A stretch of 64,000 nucleotides of DNA from Gnetum montanum (GCA_015680685.1 MNCI01017900.1:62001-126000), one strand, 5' to 3'; counted from the stretch's first letter, positions 34,701 through 47,227 are shown. Numbers and translations are program-made. Notes: a model not told the origin generated them from the sequence alone.

Positions 34701-34769
34701 TTTTACACATTTTTGTTTTACACGTTTTTGTTTTACACATTTTTGTTTTACACATTTTTGTTTTACACC
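34701..34769 (+). repeat. Tandem TTTTTGTTTTACACA units after pol
   Basis: Four to five 15-16 bp units TTTTGTTTTACACAT(G). The same units, more dispersed, follow the coding end in element III (16315-16465) and XI (59092-59130). Confidence 0.85.
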
Positions 34770-36185
34770 ATCGTTCATATTTTCACCATTTCTTTATGTG
34801 ATTACTTTATTTTGTTTTGTTTGTCACCCAAATAAGTGTTCATGATGGTGGCATGAATAATATCATATTGATTGCTAATGTTTGGATTTTACCTTTGAAG
34901 TATGATGTTGATATTAAGGTATGGTTCTCTTGATTAAATAGGCAATGAGTCCATGATGTTCATGCATCCATAAAATCCTATGGTCTCTCTTGGCTTGGAA
35001 TTGTACAATCCCTTTCTCTAAAAAAACTATTAACAAATTGGTGGTTGACTATTTCTCAAACTAAGGAAAGACTCAAAGGATGAAAATGGTGTGAATTCAA
35101 GGGGATTCTATGCATTTGTATTGGCTATTCTATTGAGTGCTTGGATGCTTTTTTCTTGGGTTTTCTACCATTTTGACCATTCATCAAATCACTGGAAGCT
35201 GAGTACATAAAAATAAGTCTTTGCATGGTGTGGTTCTCACACGAAAAACACCAAAAAAAATGAGAATTCAAAGCACACCCCTTAGACACAATAATGAACT
35301 TGGGCTACATGCGTTGGTTATGGCACTAGAAAGACATGTTACCCATGCCTGAAGGTTCCCTCTAACTAAGGCCCCTTCTCACTTTCTGGTTCTCCATCTT
35401 GCTCTCCTTGGAATGGTGGTGACGTTTTGTAGAGACATTCTTGTCGCTTCAAGAGGATGGTTTAGTCAACTGTGTTGATGCAAGGTCACTGAATGTGGAT
35501 TGTTGAGCCTGGATTTGGAATGAGTTTTACTCAGTCACATTGACCATGAAACACACAAGGGACTTTACACAACCTTGTTCTTGGGTTTCCATTCCATTCT
35601 CTACTCTCCATCTTTCTTTTCCATTTCTCACCTCATTGTTGGTTTTATCATTAGTCTATATCTTGGTTGATGCATTGTTCTTCCTTAGTAATTTCTTATG
35701 GGTAAGTTTTTAACTCGTGCTTCCAATTGACATTCCTAGAGCCTACAAACTCTTTCGTTTGTAGGTCTGTCAGGGCACTAAAGGCATGAGCCTGCTTTGG
35801 GGAGGACCCACTAGCATTCCTTTTTGGTGCATTTGTTAACTTCTTTCCCTTAAAAATTTCCTGTAATCAACAATTTTTTGTTTCATCCCCATCCATAACA
35901 TCCATTTTCCTCATGTTGCTATTGTTACTTTTTCTCCATCTTTCTTATTCCTTATCTTTTTCCATCCTATTGCTACCAAAGGTTTGCTCTTAGTCATGGG
36001 GGCCCTGGCACAATTTTTTCAACTTTTCCTAACCCCTACACCTTAGGTAGTCACTAATGTTAATACTCTAGAATCAGTATTTTCCATAACCACAACTTAG
36101 CCAATGCACTTTACATCGAGGCAAGGTATCGATGGAATTGTGATTTACCTACCCTTACTCATTTGTGACTGTGTTGTGTGTGCAA
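34770..36185 (+). other. Noncoding internal region of element VI
   Basis: No gene supported. It holds the hairpin (35217-35287), the box CCTGCTTTGGGGAGGACCCA (35791-35810), an internal purine tract TTAGTCATGGGGGCCC (35990-36005) and, at its end, the decayed acceptor TTGTGTGTGCAA just before ATG 36186. Confidence 0.7.
35217..35287 (+). other. Conserved hairpin with A-rich loop, element VI copy
   Basis: GTCTTTGCATGGTGTGG, inner stem TTCTCA with TGAGAA (6 of 6), A-rich loop, then CAAAGCACACCCCTTAGAC. The outer GTCT/AGAC and GGTGTG/CACACC also pair. Confidence 0.6.
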
Positions 36186-36377
36186 ATGGCGATCATACAA
36201 CAATGGACAGGGCCTGGAGAAAACACTCGGGATGGACCGAAATTGGAATGTTTACGAAAGAAGCAAGATTGGTGGTGTGGCTATGGACAAACAACAGAAG
36301 GTGCAATATTGGCATTGGTAGCAACATGTATTATTCTTTTCTCTCTATCTCCTTCTTCTCTTCCAGCTACCAAATAA
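36186..36377 (+). CDS. Short ORF in the second-ORF slot, element VI
   Basis: 63 codons from ATG 36186 (MAIIQQWTGPGENTRDG). It aligns at its start with the 68-codon ORF of element III and ends in a hydrophobic stretch (ALVATCIILFSLSPSSL). The preceding acceptor AG is AA here. Product unknown; remnant status is possible. Confidence 0.4.
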   Translation: MAIIQQWTGPGENTRDGPKLECLRKKQDWWCGYGQTTEGAILALVATCIILFSLSPSSLPATK

Positions 36378-36556
36378 GATTTGATGTCATTATGTACAAT
36401 GTTCATTGTTGTGGTCATGAACACTAATGTTGTCATGTATTGTATTGTTGATTTGTTCACTAGGCACGTTGAGTCAGTAAACCTGTTCCACCATCAATGG
36501 TCATTCAATTAATAATCCCATACCTTTCCAATATTTTTTAAGGAACTCAAGGATGA

Positions 36557-36569
36557 GTTTTTTGGGGTA
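36557..36569 (+). other. Polypurine tract of element VI
   Basis: GAGTTTTTTGGGGTA directly before the 3' LTR; eroded relative to CAGTCATGGGGGTA. Confidence 0.7.
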
Positions 36570-37412
36570 TGATGAACTGTGATATTGCGTATGTGATATC
36601 GCATCCACGATATCGTGTCCACAATATCGGATCGACCATGGGACGTCAGATACTCAATATCACAGCCTACCTCCTTGCCTATAAATAAGAGGTGACAGAC
36701 TTGGTCTCAACAATTAGAATTTAGTCCCTTAGCCAAACTCTTGCTATTTTTTCCCTCCAGAGTTAGAATTATTTCTGTGTGCCTGCAGTAGGAGTCATAG
36801 AGCGAACGGATCTTTATTCAAGCATTGTCTACCTAAGCACACTTTGTGTACGGCAATAAAGATGAATGTTATGATAAACCTTGTAGCATACAGAATAGAT
36901 TAATTAGTGTTAATTATTATTTAATTATATTCTAGTTAATTAATGATCTCTCTCACCTTACAACTCTCTTAGTTAAATACACTCGATACGACCACTTTGA
37001 GCATGCATGTAGCACTTGGTAACCTAGTAACGATTAGCGTTTGGTAATCCCAGCAGCGTTGCACCAGTTCAAGATGTGTACGACAAGTGGGAATGGATAT
37101 TGGTGTTAGGAGTAGTTAGAACTTAGTTAATGAATAATTAAATTAGATTAGTTACTTAGTTATTTCTCTCTCCCCTCCTTATTAGTGTAGGATATAAAAC
37201 ACATAAAAGCCATAAAAATCATATACCTCAGGCTTACTTAACCATACAACCGTGACATACATGTAAGTTTGGGAAGACAATGATTGATCAACGCGTTATT
37301 GTTCCATGGGGGATGCATAGGCACTTAGTCCTTGGAATTTGATTAGATCGTGCATGAAACACTCATATTCATATTCGTATGGTTGAGCATGGGGGTACCT
37401 CGCCGCTCATCA
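36570..37412 (+). repeat. 3' LTR of element VI
   Basis: 843 bp, TGATGAACTG to CCGCTCATCA. It has a longer GATATC array than the 5' LTR (about 36577-36665), accounting for much of the 37-bp length difference; TATAAATA near 36680, AATAAA near 36856. Confidence 0.92.
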
Positions 37413-37417
37413 GGTAG

Positions 37418-38674
37418 CATCTTAGAAACTATGACATGGATTACTAGGAGAAAATACATGATTGATGGCTTAATATGCAAATGGATAATAACTCTAGTAA
37501 TCGCAAAAGAATGGCTATCTCTAGGGTCAAACAATATGAAGAAAGAAAATCCACCAATATTACCTGTTATATCCATGACAATGTTGGATTTCTCATTTAA
37601 GTGTTAATCTATCACAGAATAGATTCTTCCTATGCATCCTAAATCCTTTTTTTGAATATATTTTTTTACTCTATAAGTTGGTTTCTTTCTCAATCTTCTT
37701 CCCAACTATTTTATTAAAGCACTCCCACTATCTATGTTTTGATTTACTATAGGGATGGTAATTCAAATGGTCATGCTTATTGCATCTAGTTCATTCATAA
37801 GAAAAACACATGGTTGAAGGGTGAAAAGGCATGCTTCCTTCAGAGGTCCTAGCCTAACAATTTCAAAATTTAGTCATCACTTAATAGCTCTTCTTATTTT
37901 AATTTTATTTCTTCTTCCTATTCAAACTTATGCTTCACTCTATTGCCAACACCTTGGTATAAGTTGTATTATACTTATTTAATATAAGAGACATCATGCT
38001 TATATCAATAGGATTAATTAGTCTATCAACAAAATTATTTATCACCTCTTATTCATCATCCTGTAGGTAAGGATCAAATTACACCAATTAGAGAAACTTC
38101 ACATTGTACTTAGAAATAGTGAGATTACCTACTTCAAGTTGAATAGTTCTTTGGCCTTAATCTTTTTAAAATTCTTAGATACATATATTTCTTTGAAAGC
38201 TCTAGGAAAATAAAAACACTCAACTTCTATATAATCCCAAACTCTAGAAACTCTCATTATTTACCATAAACAATTTACTACACCCGTAAGTTGATGGGCA
38301 ACCAAATGAGTTCGTTGTACCACAGAAAAACTAATAAGTTGGAAAGCTTCTTCTACCTCTTAAATCCATTCCAAAACAACTATAAGATCTATAACATGAT
38401 AAAATATTTAAGGTTTTAGTCTATTAAATTACTCCAGGGGTACTTGTTCAATGGACCTTTTTCCACTAATGATTGAGCTGACAAGATGTTGATGCTCATC
38501 ATTCACCATATTCAACTAATTCTAACTCCTTGAATAAGTAAATATCTAATGCATCAAAACATTTTAAGAGACTTTCCTATTGGGTTCATTATGATTTACT
38601 CTATTCAAGACCTTGCTAGCTCTTCTTGGTGGCATCCTTGCATCACAAATTTGAGAATTCTTATCAATCCTTTA
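37418..38674 (-). pseudogene. gag and protease side of chromovirus element V
   Basis: Decayed. At 37576-37418 a retropepsin-like FFILFDPRDSHSFAITRV..IKPSIM corresponds to the usual LFDxGATHSFI site with the Gly-Ala replaced. The stretch 37600-38674 should be gag by position but I see no firm motif or zinc knuckle. The frame is cut at 37417 by element VI and resumes at 27490. Confidence 0.6.
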
Positions 38675-38686
38675 GCTCTAATACCA
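38675..38686 (-). other. Primer-binding site, chromovirus element V
   Basis: Sense TGGTATTAGAGC, one change from the initiator-Met complement TGGTATCAGAGC; three bases from the LTR end. Confidence 0.8.
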
Positions 38687-38689
38687 ACT

Positions 38690-41622
38690 TGTAACACCAT
38701 GCTAACCAAGCTTAGGCTAGAAAGGTGTTACTTAAAGAATAATAAAAATATACATAAAGAAATAAAGCAATACTTAGAAAAAATTTTGGATGCCAAGAAA
38801 AAAGAAGTAAAGGAATAAACATCCATAAAAACAAGTGCATAGGAGCAAAAAAACACTAAGTAGGAAAAATAAAATGTTGTAAAATGGTGAAACTTGCCCC
38901 ATGGATAGGAAACCTAATTCATCTATTAATAAAAATAGTTCAAAGCCCTATTGACCAAGCCAAAAATAGTACTAACATGATACTATAAAAATATAGCGTA
39001 ATAAAAATATAGAATTTACATAATATAAAAAATATAATATTAAAAGGCATTAGGCTTTAATGATTGCAAAATTGGTAAATAAAAATAGCTAAAATTACCA
39101 ATGCTACTAAAATAAAATTTGTGACCAAGTTATGCCTGCATCAAAGATAGGCCAATACAAATGCAAATCCTCATAGTGAAATGTGAATATTACAGAGTAC
39201 AAAAATCCCAACTAAACATTGCCATGTAGAAGAAAAATGATAGATAACTAGCAACTTAATGACTAAACTAAAATTGCAACAAATAAAGAATCTAAGTATC
39301 ACATTCTCCATATAACTCCTCTTCCTCACCATAAACTAAATCATCTGTAAGACACAAAAATATAAGAAAAATTAATTCTAAGACTAACTAGGGAAGATAA
39401 GCTACAAAATAATCCTTTATGGATTTTGGGTTTAGACATCAAATAGCTAGATAGTCATGTATAAGAGGTAGTTGTAAGCACAGAATTAGTACCAAAAATA
39501 CAATCATACATAGATAAAATAATAAATAACAACCAAAAACTATTCAAAAAGGTAAATAACATAAAAAGCTCTACCACCATCATAAAATCCAAATCAAAAT
39601 CAAAATTGAACAAATGATACTCACCAAGAAATGTGATTTGCATAAGTTCTTAGCTCCTTATTAAGAAAGATGATCCACCTAAAAACTGCAAAATGAACAT
39701 TAAACTTACCCAAAAAGATTATCCACATGAGTGTTTAGCTTCTTATTGAGAAATGCAACTTGTGTAAGCACTGCAAAGATTCTTAGAACATCCATTGAGA
39801 AAGGTAACCCTCATAGGTACTGTTAATCAAAATCCAAAGCCAAATAATTGCAAAACAAAAAATATATAAATAAACACATCAAATGATCCATAGGCTGTAG
39901 GGAGATGTATCCAAATCATTGCAAAAATCTCATAGAAGCTCTAGATCCAAGGATGATATTGCTAAATAGGAAGATGATCAAAATGCTAAAATTTGAAAAG
40001 GCTAATTAAAAAATGTGTAAAACTTATAGAAAGGAATATAATCTCTTAGAGATTGTTTCAAGTTATTAGAAATGTAATCAATTACTATTTTTAGACTTTA
40101 ACAGGTATTCTAGGAAGTCCTAGAAACTATGTTTTTTTTTTTTTAATTTGTCAATTTTCTATTGCTTGAAGGTTGAGGATCACTTTACAAAAGTTGCTTG
40201 ATTTTTGTGATGGATGAGATGTTGACATTAGCATGTGTTATTATCTTTGTTGAAACCTCACAATAAACTCACTATGGAGAAGAAAGGATGCCTTTCGGTT
40301 TTGCATTGGCAAGTTCAACAACTTTGTTTTCTAGGCCATTACTATTTGACATTGTTTTGACGGTCAAAAATGTGAATCATGAATCAAAAACCTAGTTCTA
40401 TGGCTGAAAAATTTAACAAAATTAAAATGAGAAAAAAATATGTTAAAACATTTTTTAACATCAAATGCATAAAAATAAATCATAGAATAATGTTATATTT
40501 CAAAAAATATGAATAAAATAATTAGATATAAATAATAGAACTTTCATTAAATAGTTGTTAAAAAACCAAAGATTAACTAAAACAAATCTGCATAGAAACA
40601 AAATATCAAAAACACATAATTCAGAAAAAATTAAAAAAAAATTCCTACCTAAAATGATAGCTCTATAGTTAGAAACCTTCATTTGATTATGATATGTCAA
40701 ATAGGCTCTGTAGGCAAAACTAAAGGTCAATGATGGAATCTATGCAAAACTTGAAATGTGATATGAAACTAAGCTCTTGCTAGGGTCATGGATGACAATG
40801 TAGATCTAGATCTAGATCTAGCTCCTCTTCAAACTACTAGGGTCTCACTCTTTGGTTCTATCTCCTAGATGTTGGCAATGCAAATGGATGGTTTCTAATA
40901 GAATGATTGCTAAGTAGTTATGCTCATAAGGGTATGTCATTATTAGGTAGAAAGGGTAATCTATTGGGAAAACTAAAATAAAATAATTTCTTAATTTATA
41001 AAAATTAAATAAGAATAGTATTCTAACATGGGCTTGTGTCTAGTGCTAGCCTAATAGATGCCTCCTTCCCACCTCCCATAAGTTAGCTAGTAGCTATGTC
41101 TAAGCCCAACTAAAAACAATGTCTAGGATTAGAACATAGCTAACTTAGGTACTATCATGAGATCTTCTAAAAAGTAAGCTAAAAATTAAAAAACTAAAAA
41201 AATTTAATTTACAAAAATATTTATATGTACAAATACAAAATAACCCAAACAAAACATACTATAACCAATGTAGTATTCCATGTGCTAATGACCCATCTAG
41301 CATGTGATACTTGCTCAGTTAAAATTGTAACAAAAGAAGTTAATGCACATATATTAAATTAAAATAAAATATAAAATAATAAATATGTTAAAATATTAAA
41401 ATAATAAAAAATATATAAAATTAAAATTAAAACGAATAGTAAATTAAAATATTAAAATATAAGAAAGAAAAAATCAATTAAAGAGGAAATAATAGGGCAC
41501 ATAGTTGAAACAATACAAGCATAGTTAACAAACGAAAAAGGTTAAGAAAGCACAAGCCATATGTTCAATACATGACATCAAGTATTTAATTCACAAACAT
41601 ATCAAGGGATAGGAGGTATACA
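38690..41622 (-). repeat. 5' LTR of chromovirus element V
   Basis: About 2.93 kb. In sense it starts TGTATACC (the 3' LTR has TGTAACACC) and ends GGTGTTACA before the primer site. 40030-41622 aligns with the interrupted 21269-24359. AT-rich, no ORF supported. It lands inside plus-strand relic VII, whose protease starts again at about 41690. Confidence 0.75.
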
Positions 41623-41817
41623 ATATAAAGGTATTATAGTAATCATATCCAAGAGTTAACAAAAATTGCTACTTGTAAATAAAACATAAAGACTATCATG
41701 GTCATACATGCCATAATTGAATGGCTAAATGTGGGTTTTCTACTAAAAAGGAGAATATATGTGGAAAATCCTTTATTTACTTGTAGATTGTTGAAAATCC
41801 ATTTTGAAGGCTTTGTT
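41623..41817 (+). pseudogene. Relic VII protease region, left piece
   Basis: In one frame VMVIHAIIEWLNVGFLL corresponds to VMLTHTVTDWIKVGHLP upstream of the protease in element III, and another frame reads toward KAL just before the solo LTR. The rest of the active site (LLD) continues at 48302. It is the oldest identifiable layer. Gag would lie beyond the left edge of the window, on the far side of element V. Confidence 0.6.
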
Positions 41818-42219
41818 TGTAACATCCTGTTCCTAGACGTCATGGCAAACATCAAATATACATTATATTAGACATTATGCATAAGAAGATAACGTATCAA
41901 ACATCAAATATGTGTAACATTCAACATTAAGTGTAAAGAAAATAATAAGGAAAACATAGAAGGAAAAAGGCAAGAATGCTTTATTGATGTAGAATATCGT
42001 ATCTAGTTCATGCTTTGAGGGTTCCTTGCAGTTATCTTCCTTTGGCATCTATCCCTTAGAGGCAATTCGACACTTCCATCATGGTTAGGCCTATCATTGG
42101 CTAGAAGGGATGACCAGTCCTCTTCTTATTTCACTTCACTTGGTTCTAATTACTCATCTTTACTAACTTCACAATGTCATGCTAATACAAATTCTAATAC
42201 CTATGTATAAATACCTTAG
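41818..42219 (-). mobile_element. Element VIII: solo LTR of another family, left piece
   Basis: Starts TGTAACATCC. With 48132-48301 it makes a 572-bp LTR with TGTAACA..TGTTACA ends. Flanks TTGTT (41813-41817) and CTATT (48302-48306) fit a 5-bp duplication diverged by two transitions, and removing it restores the protease reading KALLD. Split by element IX. Confidence 0.65.
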
Positions 42220-43118
42220 TGATGAGTGGCGAGGTACCCCTACACTCAACCATACAAATACGAGCGTTTCACACACGATCCGGTCGAACTCCATAGATGG
42301 ACTAATTGTGGTATCCAGATAGTTACTCATAGGTTGCAGTTCACTATCTTCCCACCTAAACTAGTATTAACTTTGTCACGTATGGTTTAGTCCAGAGTGA
42401 GGTGTATGATGTGTTCCTACACTAATGCTACTCTTGGGTATGATGGGAAATAATATTAACTAAGCTAAGAGAGAGAGGGTGAGAGAGAGAATATAAACTA
42501 GCCTAAGTGTGATGAGCATCCATTCCTTAATCATCTATACACATCTTGGACCTCATGCACGTCTACCATTGGGATTACCAAACGCATGGCCTAGGTACAC
42601 TACTAGGTTACCAAGTAGTCACACTTAAATGCTCATGATTAAGTCGTACTCATTTTGCATTTAATAGGAGTTGAGGGTAAAGAGATGTTAACTAAGAAAG
42701 TAATAAATAATAATAATAATTAATTAATTAAAATAAGTGAATTCCACAATGATGAAGTAATCTCAATCTTTATTTCCGGTCATGTGCATGTCCAAGTACG
42801 TCACACTCAAATAAAGGATGTCGTACAATTACAATCATCACACTACGGGCATGCACTGAGAAATAATTTTAACTCTAAGAAGGAAAAAATATAAGAGTTT
42901 GGATAAGGGACTAATAACTAATACCAAAACTAAGTGTGTCACCTTTTATTTATAGGCTCACACGGGAACCACGATATCGTGGTTGCGATATTGAGGGTCT
43001 AATAATAGGGGTTTCAATATTAGGACCTATCAGACTTGGTATCTTGTATCAGGGTTCCAATAATAGGGGTCCAATAACAGGGGTCCGATAACAGGACCTG
43101 ACAGACCATGACTCATCA
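42220..43118 (-). repeat. 3' LTR of element IX
   Basis: TGATGAGTGG to GACTCATCA. U3 differs from element I: few GATATC motifs, instead repeated GGGGTCCGATAACA-like units (43005-43100). TATA box near 42954-42947. Confidence 0.9.
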
Positions 43119-43224
43119 TATCCCCACGACTAAATAACAACTCGTCCTCAAGTCAAAGAAAGTGAGGAACAAGTTCAATTGATTACACAGTGGATAGGTA
43201 TGGGATTATTGACTGACTAGGAAT

Positions 43225-43731
43225 TTATTTATGCCACAGTGAATAATTAAAAAAAAATTGGACACAAACACAAAAGACAAAACTTGTGGAACTCATGGGG
43301 TTCTCAGTAGTGGTGGCTCCTCTATGGGTGCCTCTCCTTTGTCCTGCACAATCAGGCTTCTGAGATTGATACCGTTGAAGAAGTGTTTGACGTTTCTCCT
43401 CTTCTATCCAAGGATTATGAGCCGTCCATGCTGATGCTCCAATGTTTGATGGATTCGGCACTTTCCATGAACATGGCAGTTGCGGGAACACTTGATTGGC
43501 CTTGACATGTTATGCCGCAAATAGTCGTCATTCCTCTTCATAGGCTTGGGCCCTGACCTCTTCGCCTTTTTCTTGGATAGATTATGTAGTAACAGGAGTT
43601 CCATGATGAATGTTGAGTGATTGTACCTCATTCTCTATATGTTCTACATGAAGTCCTTAGCCTCTGCCTCCCCCTGGTCATTTAGTTGCACCTTGAGAAG
43701 GTCCTCCTTATTGTCTTCTTTTAGGGGCCAT
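43225..43731 (-). pseudogene. Shrunken second ORF of element IX
   Basis: Starts at ATG 43731 right after TGTGTGATTATAG. About 55 leader codons (with stops) pass directly into the C-terminal segment YEEE..VKANQVFPQLPCSW..IGASAW, which in element I lies about 2.2 kb further on. The globular domain and coiled coil are deleted. Remaining frame is closed by stops. Confidence 0.65.
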
Positions 43732-43770
43732 CTATAATCACACAAAGATCAATTGTTAGTAAGGTTATTG
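43732..43770 (-). promoter_or_regulatory. Splice-acceptor-like site, element IX
   Basis: Sense CCTTACTAACAATTG, then TTTGTGTGATTATAG against ATGGCC; branch-like TACTAAC is identical to element I. Confidence 0.55.
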
Positions 43771-45105
43771 AAAAAATTTCAATGATTTCATACCTTACTC
43801 ATTTCCTTTAATAAATGTTGAATTCTATGCTTAGTGTGATTTTAGAGAGAAATTTTTTTTCAAGGAAGTTGCCCTAAGAGTTTAATGTCAGACCTAGTTT
43901 GTTTAGGTGACACATAAAAGGACCTGGTTTTGAGGAAAGTTTGATAAAATAATGGCAAAGGAAAGAATAGATTTGGCAATGAAGTACTCAAAGGATATAA
44001 GATGATGTGGTGGTATGCAACAAGTACAAATTGCAAAAGTCACACAAGTGGGTCCTCCCCAAAGCAGGTTCCAACCTATAATGACCTTGCATAACCACAC
44101 CTTAAAATGTCTATAGGCACTAGAAGGGTTAAATGTAATCCATACCAGTCTCAGAAAACACACACATGTAGATACCACCAGAATGAGGTAAGAATTCTAC
44201 GCTATACAAGACACGAGCTACAATTACATGAACAGCGAGATGAGACGGACTACAGAAGGGATTGTAGAGATTGGGACATGAGGTAACTAACCTAGGGCAC
44301 AGTGAATTCTACGGGTAAAGCATGATTAATGTGTCAATAACCCATCGTTCCAAGATCAGGACCAAGTCCATTCCTCTGATTAGTGACACTGCATTGTTTC
44401 ATCCCATGATGAGAGACTATGAGAGTACCAAAACAACAAGGCATATGATCACTTGGCATTTTGTTCAAGGGAGGAGTGATTTTTTCTTTGTGGCACTTCC
44501 TTTATTTTTTTTTTCTCTCTTTCTCTTTTTTTTCTATTGCTGAATCCAAAGAAGCCACCAACCTTCAGGCATGGGTGCATGTCTTTCCAGTGGGACCCCC
44601 TAGAATAGCATTGGATTTTTTAGTGCCCTTTTGATTACTCTTACTCCCATTTTTCATTAGATCTACAAGGATCTTACTACAACCACGTTGCATGATAACT
44701 ACCATAGACATCACCAAAGAGAATCTACAAGTTCCCTTGATGTCACATCCTAATCATTCCCTCTTGATCCATCCTTCTTCATTCTAGGTACATTGAACAT
44801 AAAATTAATTTTAAGTTTTAAGAATGTTAAGAATATCACTGTACCCTCGAATAGAACCTCTTATTTGTAGAATGGATGAGTGGGTGTAATGGGCTCACTA
44901 TCCAAATAATTGATCGTTGAGACTCGATAACATAGAACACAACTCAACCAATGAGCCACATGAGTGTCTTATTCATAGATGAGATTACTTTTAAAAATAG
45001 AAAAAAGACAAAAAGATAAAACAAGAAATTGAAAAATGAAAAACTGGAAAACAAAAAATTGTAAAATTAAAGAAAATGAAAAATATTTAGTAACCCTACT
45101 TGTTA
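43771..45105 (-). other. Noncoding internal region of element IX
   Basis: Aligns with 7590-9468 of element I; includes GGGTCCTCCCCAAAGCAGG (44050-44068). No gene supported. Confidence 0.65.
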
Positions 45106-47087
45106 TTAGAATGGGGGATATCCCCCATAACTAAATGGTTGAGCATGGAAGGAATTAATAAATGAAAGATGAGGATCCTTGCATGTTGGAAACATTGAAA
45201 CTTGATCATACTTACCCCATTGGGGTTCACACACTTGATTATAGTAAACATAGTGGGGCAATTTATAAGATATGGTTCCCGAATAAAGAGTTGACCCACT
45301 ATGATACATGGGATCGTAAGATGCTATGCAAGGATTAGGATGTCACTCTCCATGGCTATATTCATTGGGCCATATGGTTGTTGGAGTGTTAATTTATGGG
45401 CCTGATGAGGTGACATGAGGCGTTGGGTTCGAAGAGAAGGGTGCACCACAGTGTTGGACTTGTGCTAAGTTGGAGAATGCAGTGGCCTTGGAATTGTGTT
45501 GTCCCTTCCTATGGTCATGTCTAAAGAAGGGACACCTTTAATGTTGAGGAGGTCTCTCACTGTTGTTGGCAATAGTAGCACAAGTAACGTTCGTGGGTTG
45601 TAGTTGTGGTGCAGAAACTTCAAGAACAATAGGTGGCGATGTAGAAGGAGGAAAATGATAAGAATGTTGAAATTTAGGAGGTGTAAGGTGCAAAAGGTGG
45701 TAGTTGTGTTGAGGAAATGGACTGATAGTATTGAGGAGAATGATAATGCAGTGAGATAGAGTATGTTGACCTAGTTGGAGAAATAGGATGTTGGACTAGA
45801 TAAGCATTTGGATTCGGATGATATGAAGGGTATCTCCCATTTAGAGATGGCTTCCCCCATAATTGGGATTGTTTCCACTATGATCGAACACAGTATCTTT
45901 GTACGAACTCTGGGTGTAACGTGCTTCCCCAATGCTCATATAAATGTAACAAGATTGGGCATTTTCCCTTGGGGTGATCGTACAGGCAAATGTTACATTC
46001 ATACGTATGATCAGCAGTTGAGCTCTTATTTTCCTCATCCCTTCTTTCTGAATGTCTAATGATATTTTGTCCTGCTTCTCGAGTTGTAAAACTCTATCTC
46101 CAATAATATTAATATGTTCTCCACACTTTTATGCATCCTTTCTAGCATCTTATTGATCTTTGCCTTGACTTCTTCTAATGATTGTTGTACTGGAAAAGAT
46201 GGTTCTTCCTCCTTGAGATAGGTTGATTCTTTCTTTTTATGATTATGGACCTCTATTAAGTTGAGATTCTAGTCCCATTGATGTTTTTCAATACTCTCCC
46301 ATCTAGCCATTTCTCCTTCTTCTTTTGCTACCCACTTAATAAGCTCTTGGAATTGATGGGTTCGTAGTTCATATAGTTGACCTTGGGCATACATCCCTAG
46401 GGTCTCTCTTGTTTCATCATGAAGCCCATCAATGATATGATACATTAGCCTTTCCTTGGAGAACTCATGGCCTGGATAGTTGTTTAATAGTGCATAATAT
46501 CTTTCTAAGGCCATGTCCAAGGGTTCATGTTGTGCTTGTTTCCACTCTTGGATTTGTTTCCGCAAGGCTAACACTCTTGCATAGGTTTGATATCTTTTGT
46601 TAAATATTTCTACCATTGTTGGCCAATGTTGTATTGAATTTGATTTTAACGATCTATACCATACTTTTGCTTGGCCAACAAGTGTCATAGGGAAGAGCTT
46701 GAGTTTTTGCCAACCGTTATCAATGTTGTTCCATGCACAGGCATCGTAGAAGGCTTGTAAATGTTGATGTGGATCTAAGTCATAGCCTCCTAAGAAATTG
46801 GAAAAGTTGTTTAAATTGAGCCTGGGTAGGTAGCTATCTTTATGATTCCTACAGGAGATTCGAACAGCCTCTTGTATTTGCGTTAGGCTTGTAGTGGCCA
46901 GTAGGAGTTCAGCGTCATCGAGTAAGTTATGCTTTCATGCGTTGGGATGATGTTGCCTTCATTTATGTTTATAAGAAACCCCCACCTCAGATTGTGTACT
47001 CCAATCTTCATTGTCATATAATTCGTTGGTTCTCCAATTAACTGCCTCACTAGATGTGGCATTATTATAGTCTTGTAGGAGAGGCAT
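45106..47087 (-). pseudogene. gag of element IX
   Basis: ATG 47087 (MPLLQDYNNATSSEAV). Open part 46688-46269 with QAKVWYRSLKSNSIQHWPTM, QIQEWKQAQHEPLDMALERY and ETLGMYAQGQLYELRTHQ. One net frameshift separates this from the C-terminal part 45309-45106, which ends FSYGGYPPF. Like element I it ends without a protease. Confidence 0.85.
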
Positions 47088-47209
47088 GATTATGAAATTG
47101 TGTGTGAATTTGTATGTGACATTTTGTAATTATTTCTTTCTAAAAGATATATCATTAATTCCTATACAATGACCTTGTATGATATAACTAATCTAGATAA
47201 CTAACATCA

Positions 47210-47227
47210 TCCCCAGAAACGGTGCCA
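47210..47227 (-). other. Primer-binding site, element IX
   Basis: Sense TGGCACCGTTTCTGGGGA, a tRNA-Asp-type site with three changes. Confidence 0.75.

Larger units (their letters stand above)
27496..37412 (+). mobile_element. Element VI: full-length gag-pol copy, plus strand
   Basis: 9917 bp flanked by GGTAG (27491-27495, 37413-37417). 5' LTR 27496-28301, primer site, gag, protease, RT, RNase H, integrase (to 34667), noncoding region, short ORF, purine tract, 3' LTR 36570-37412. It is inserted in the pol of chromovirus V. The coding region has many stops and two visible frameshifts, so it is dead, but all domains are present in order. Confidence 0.93.

Noticed and set aside
42000-42219. Host gene exon between elements V and IX
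   Set aside because: The stretch belongs to a 572-bp LTR whose other part is at 48132-48301.
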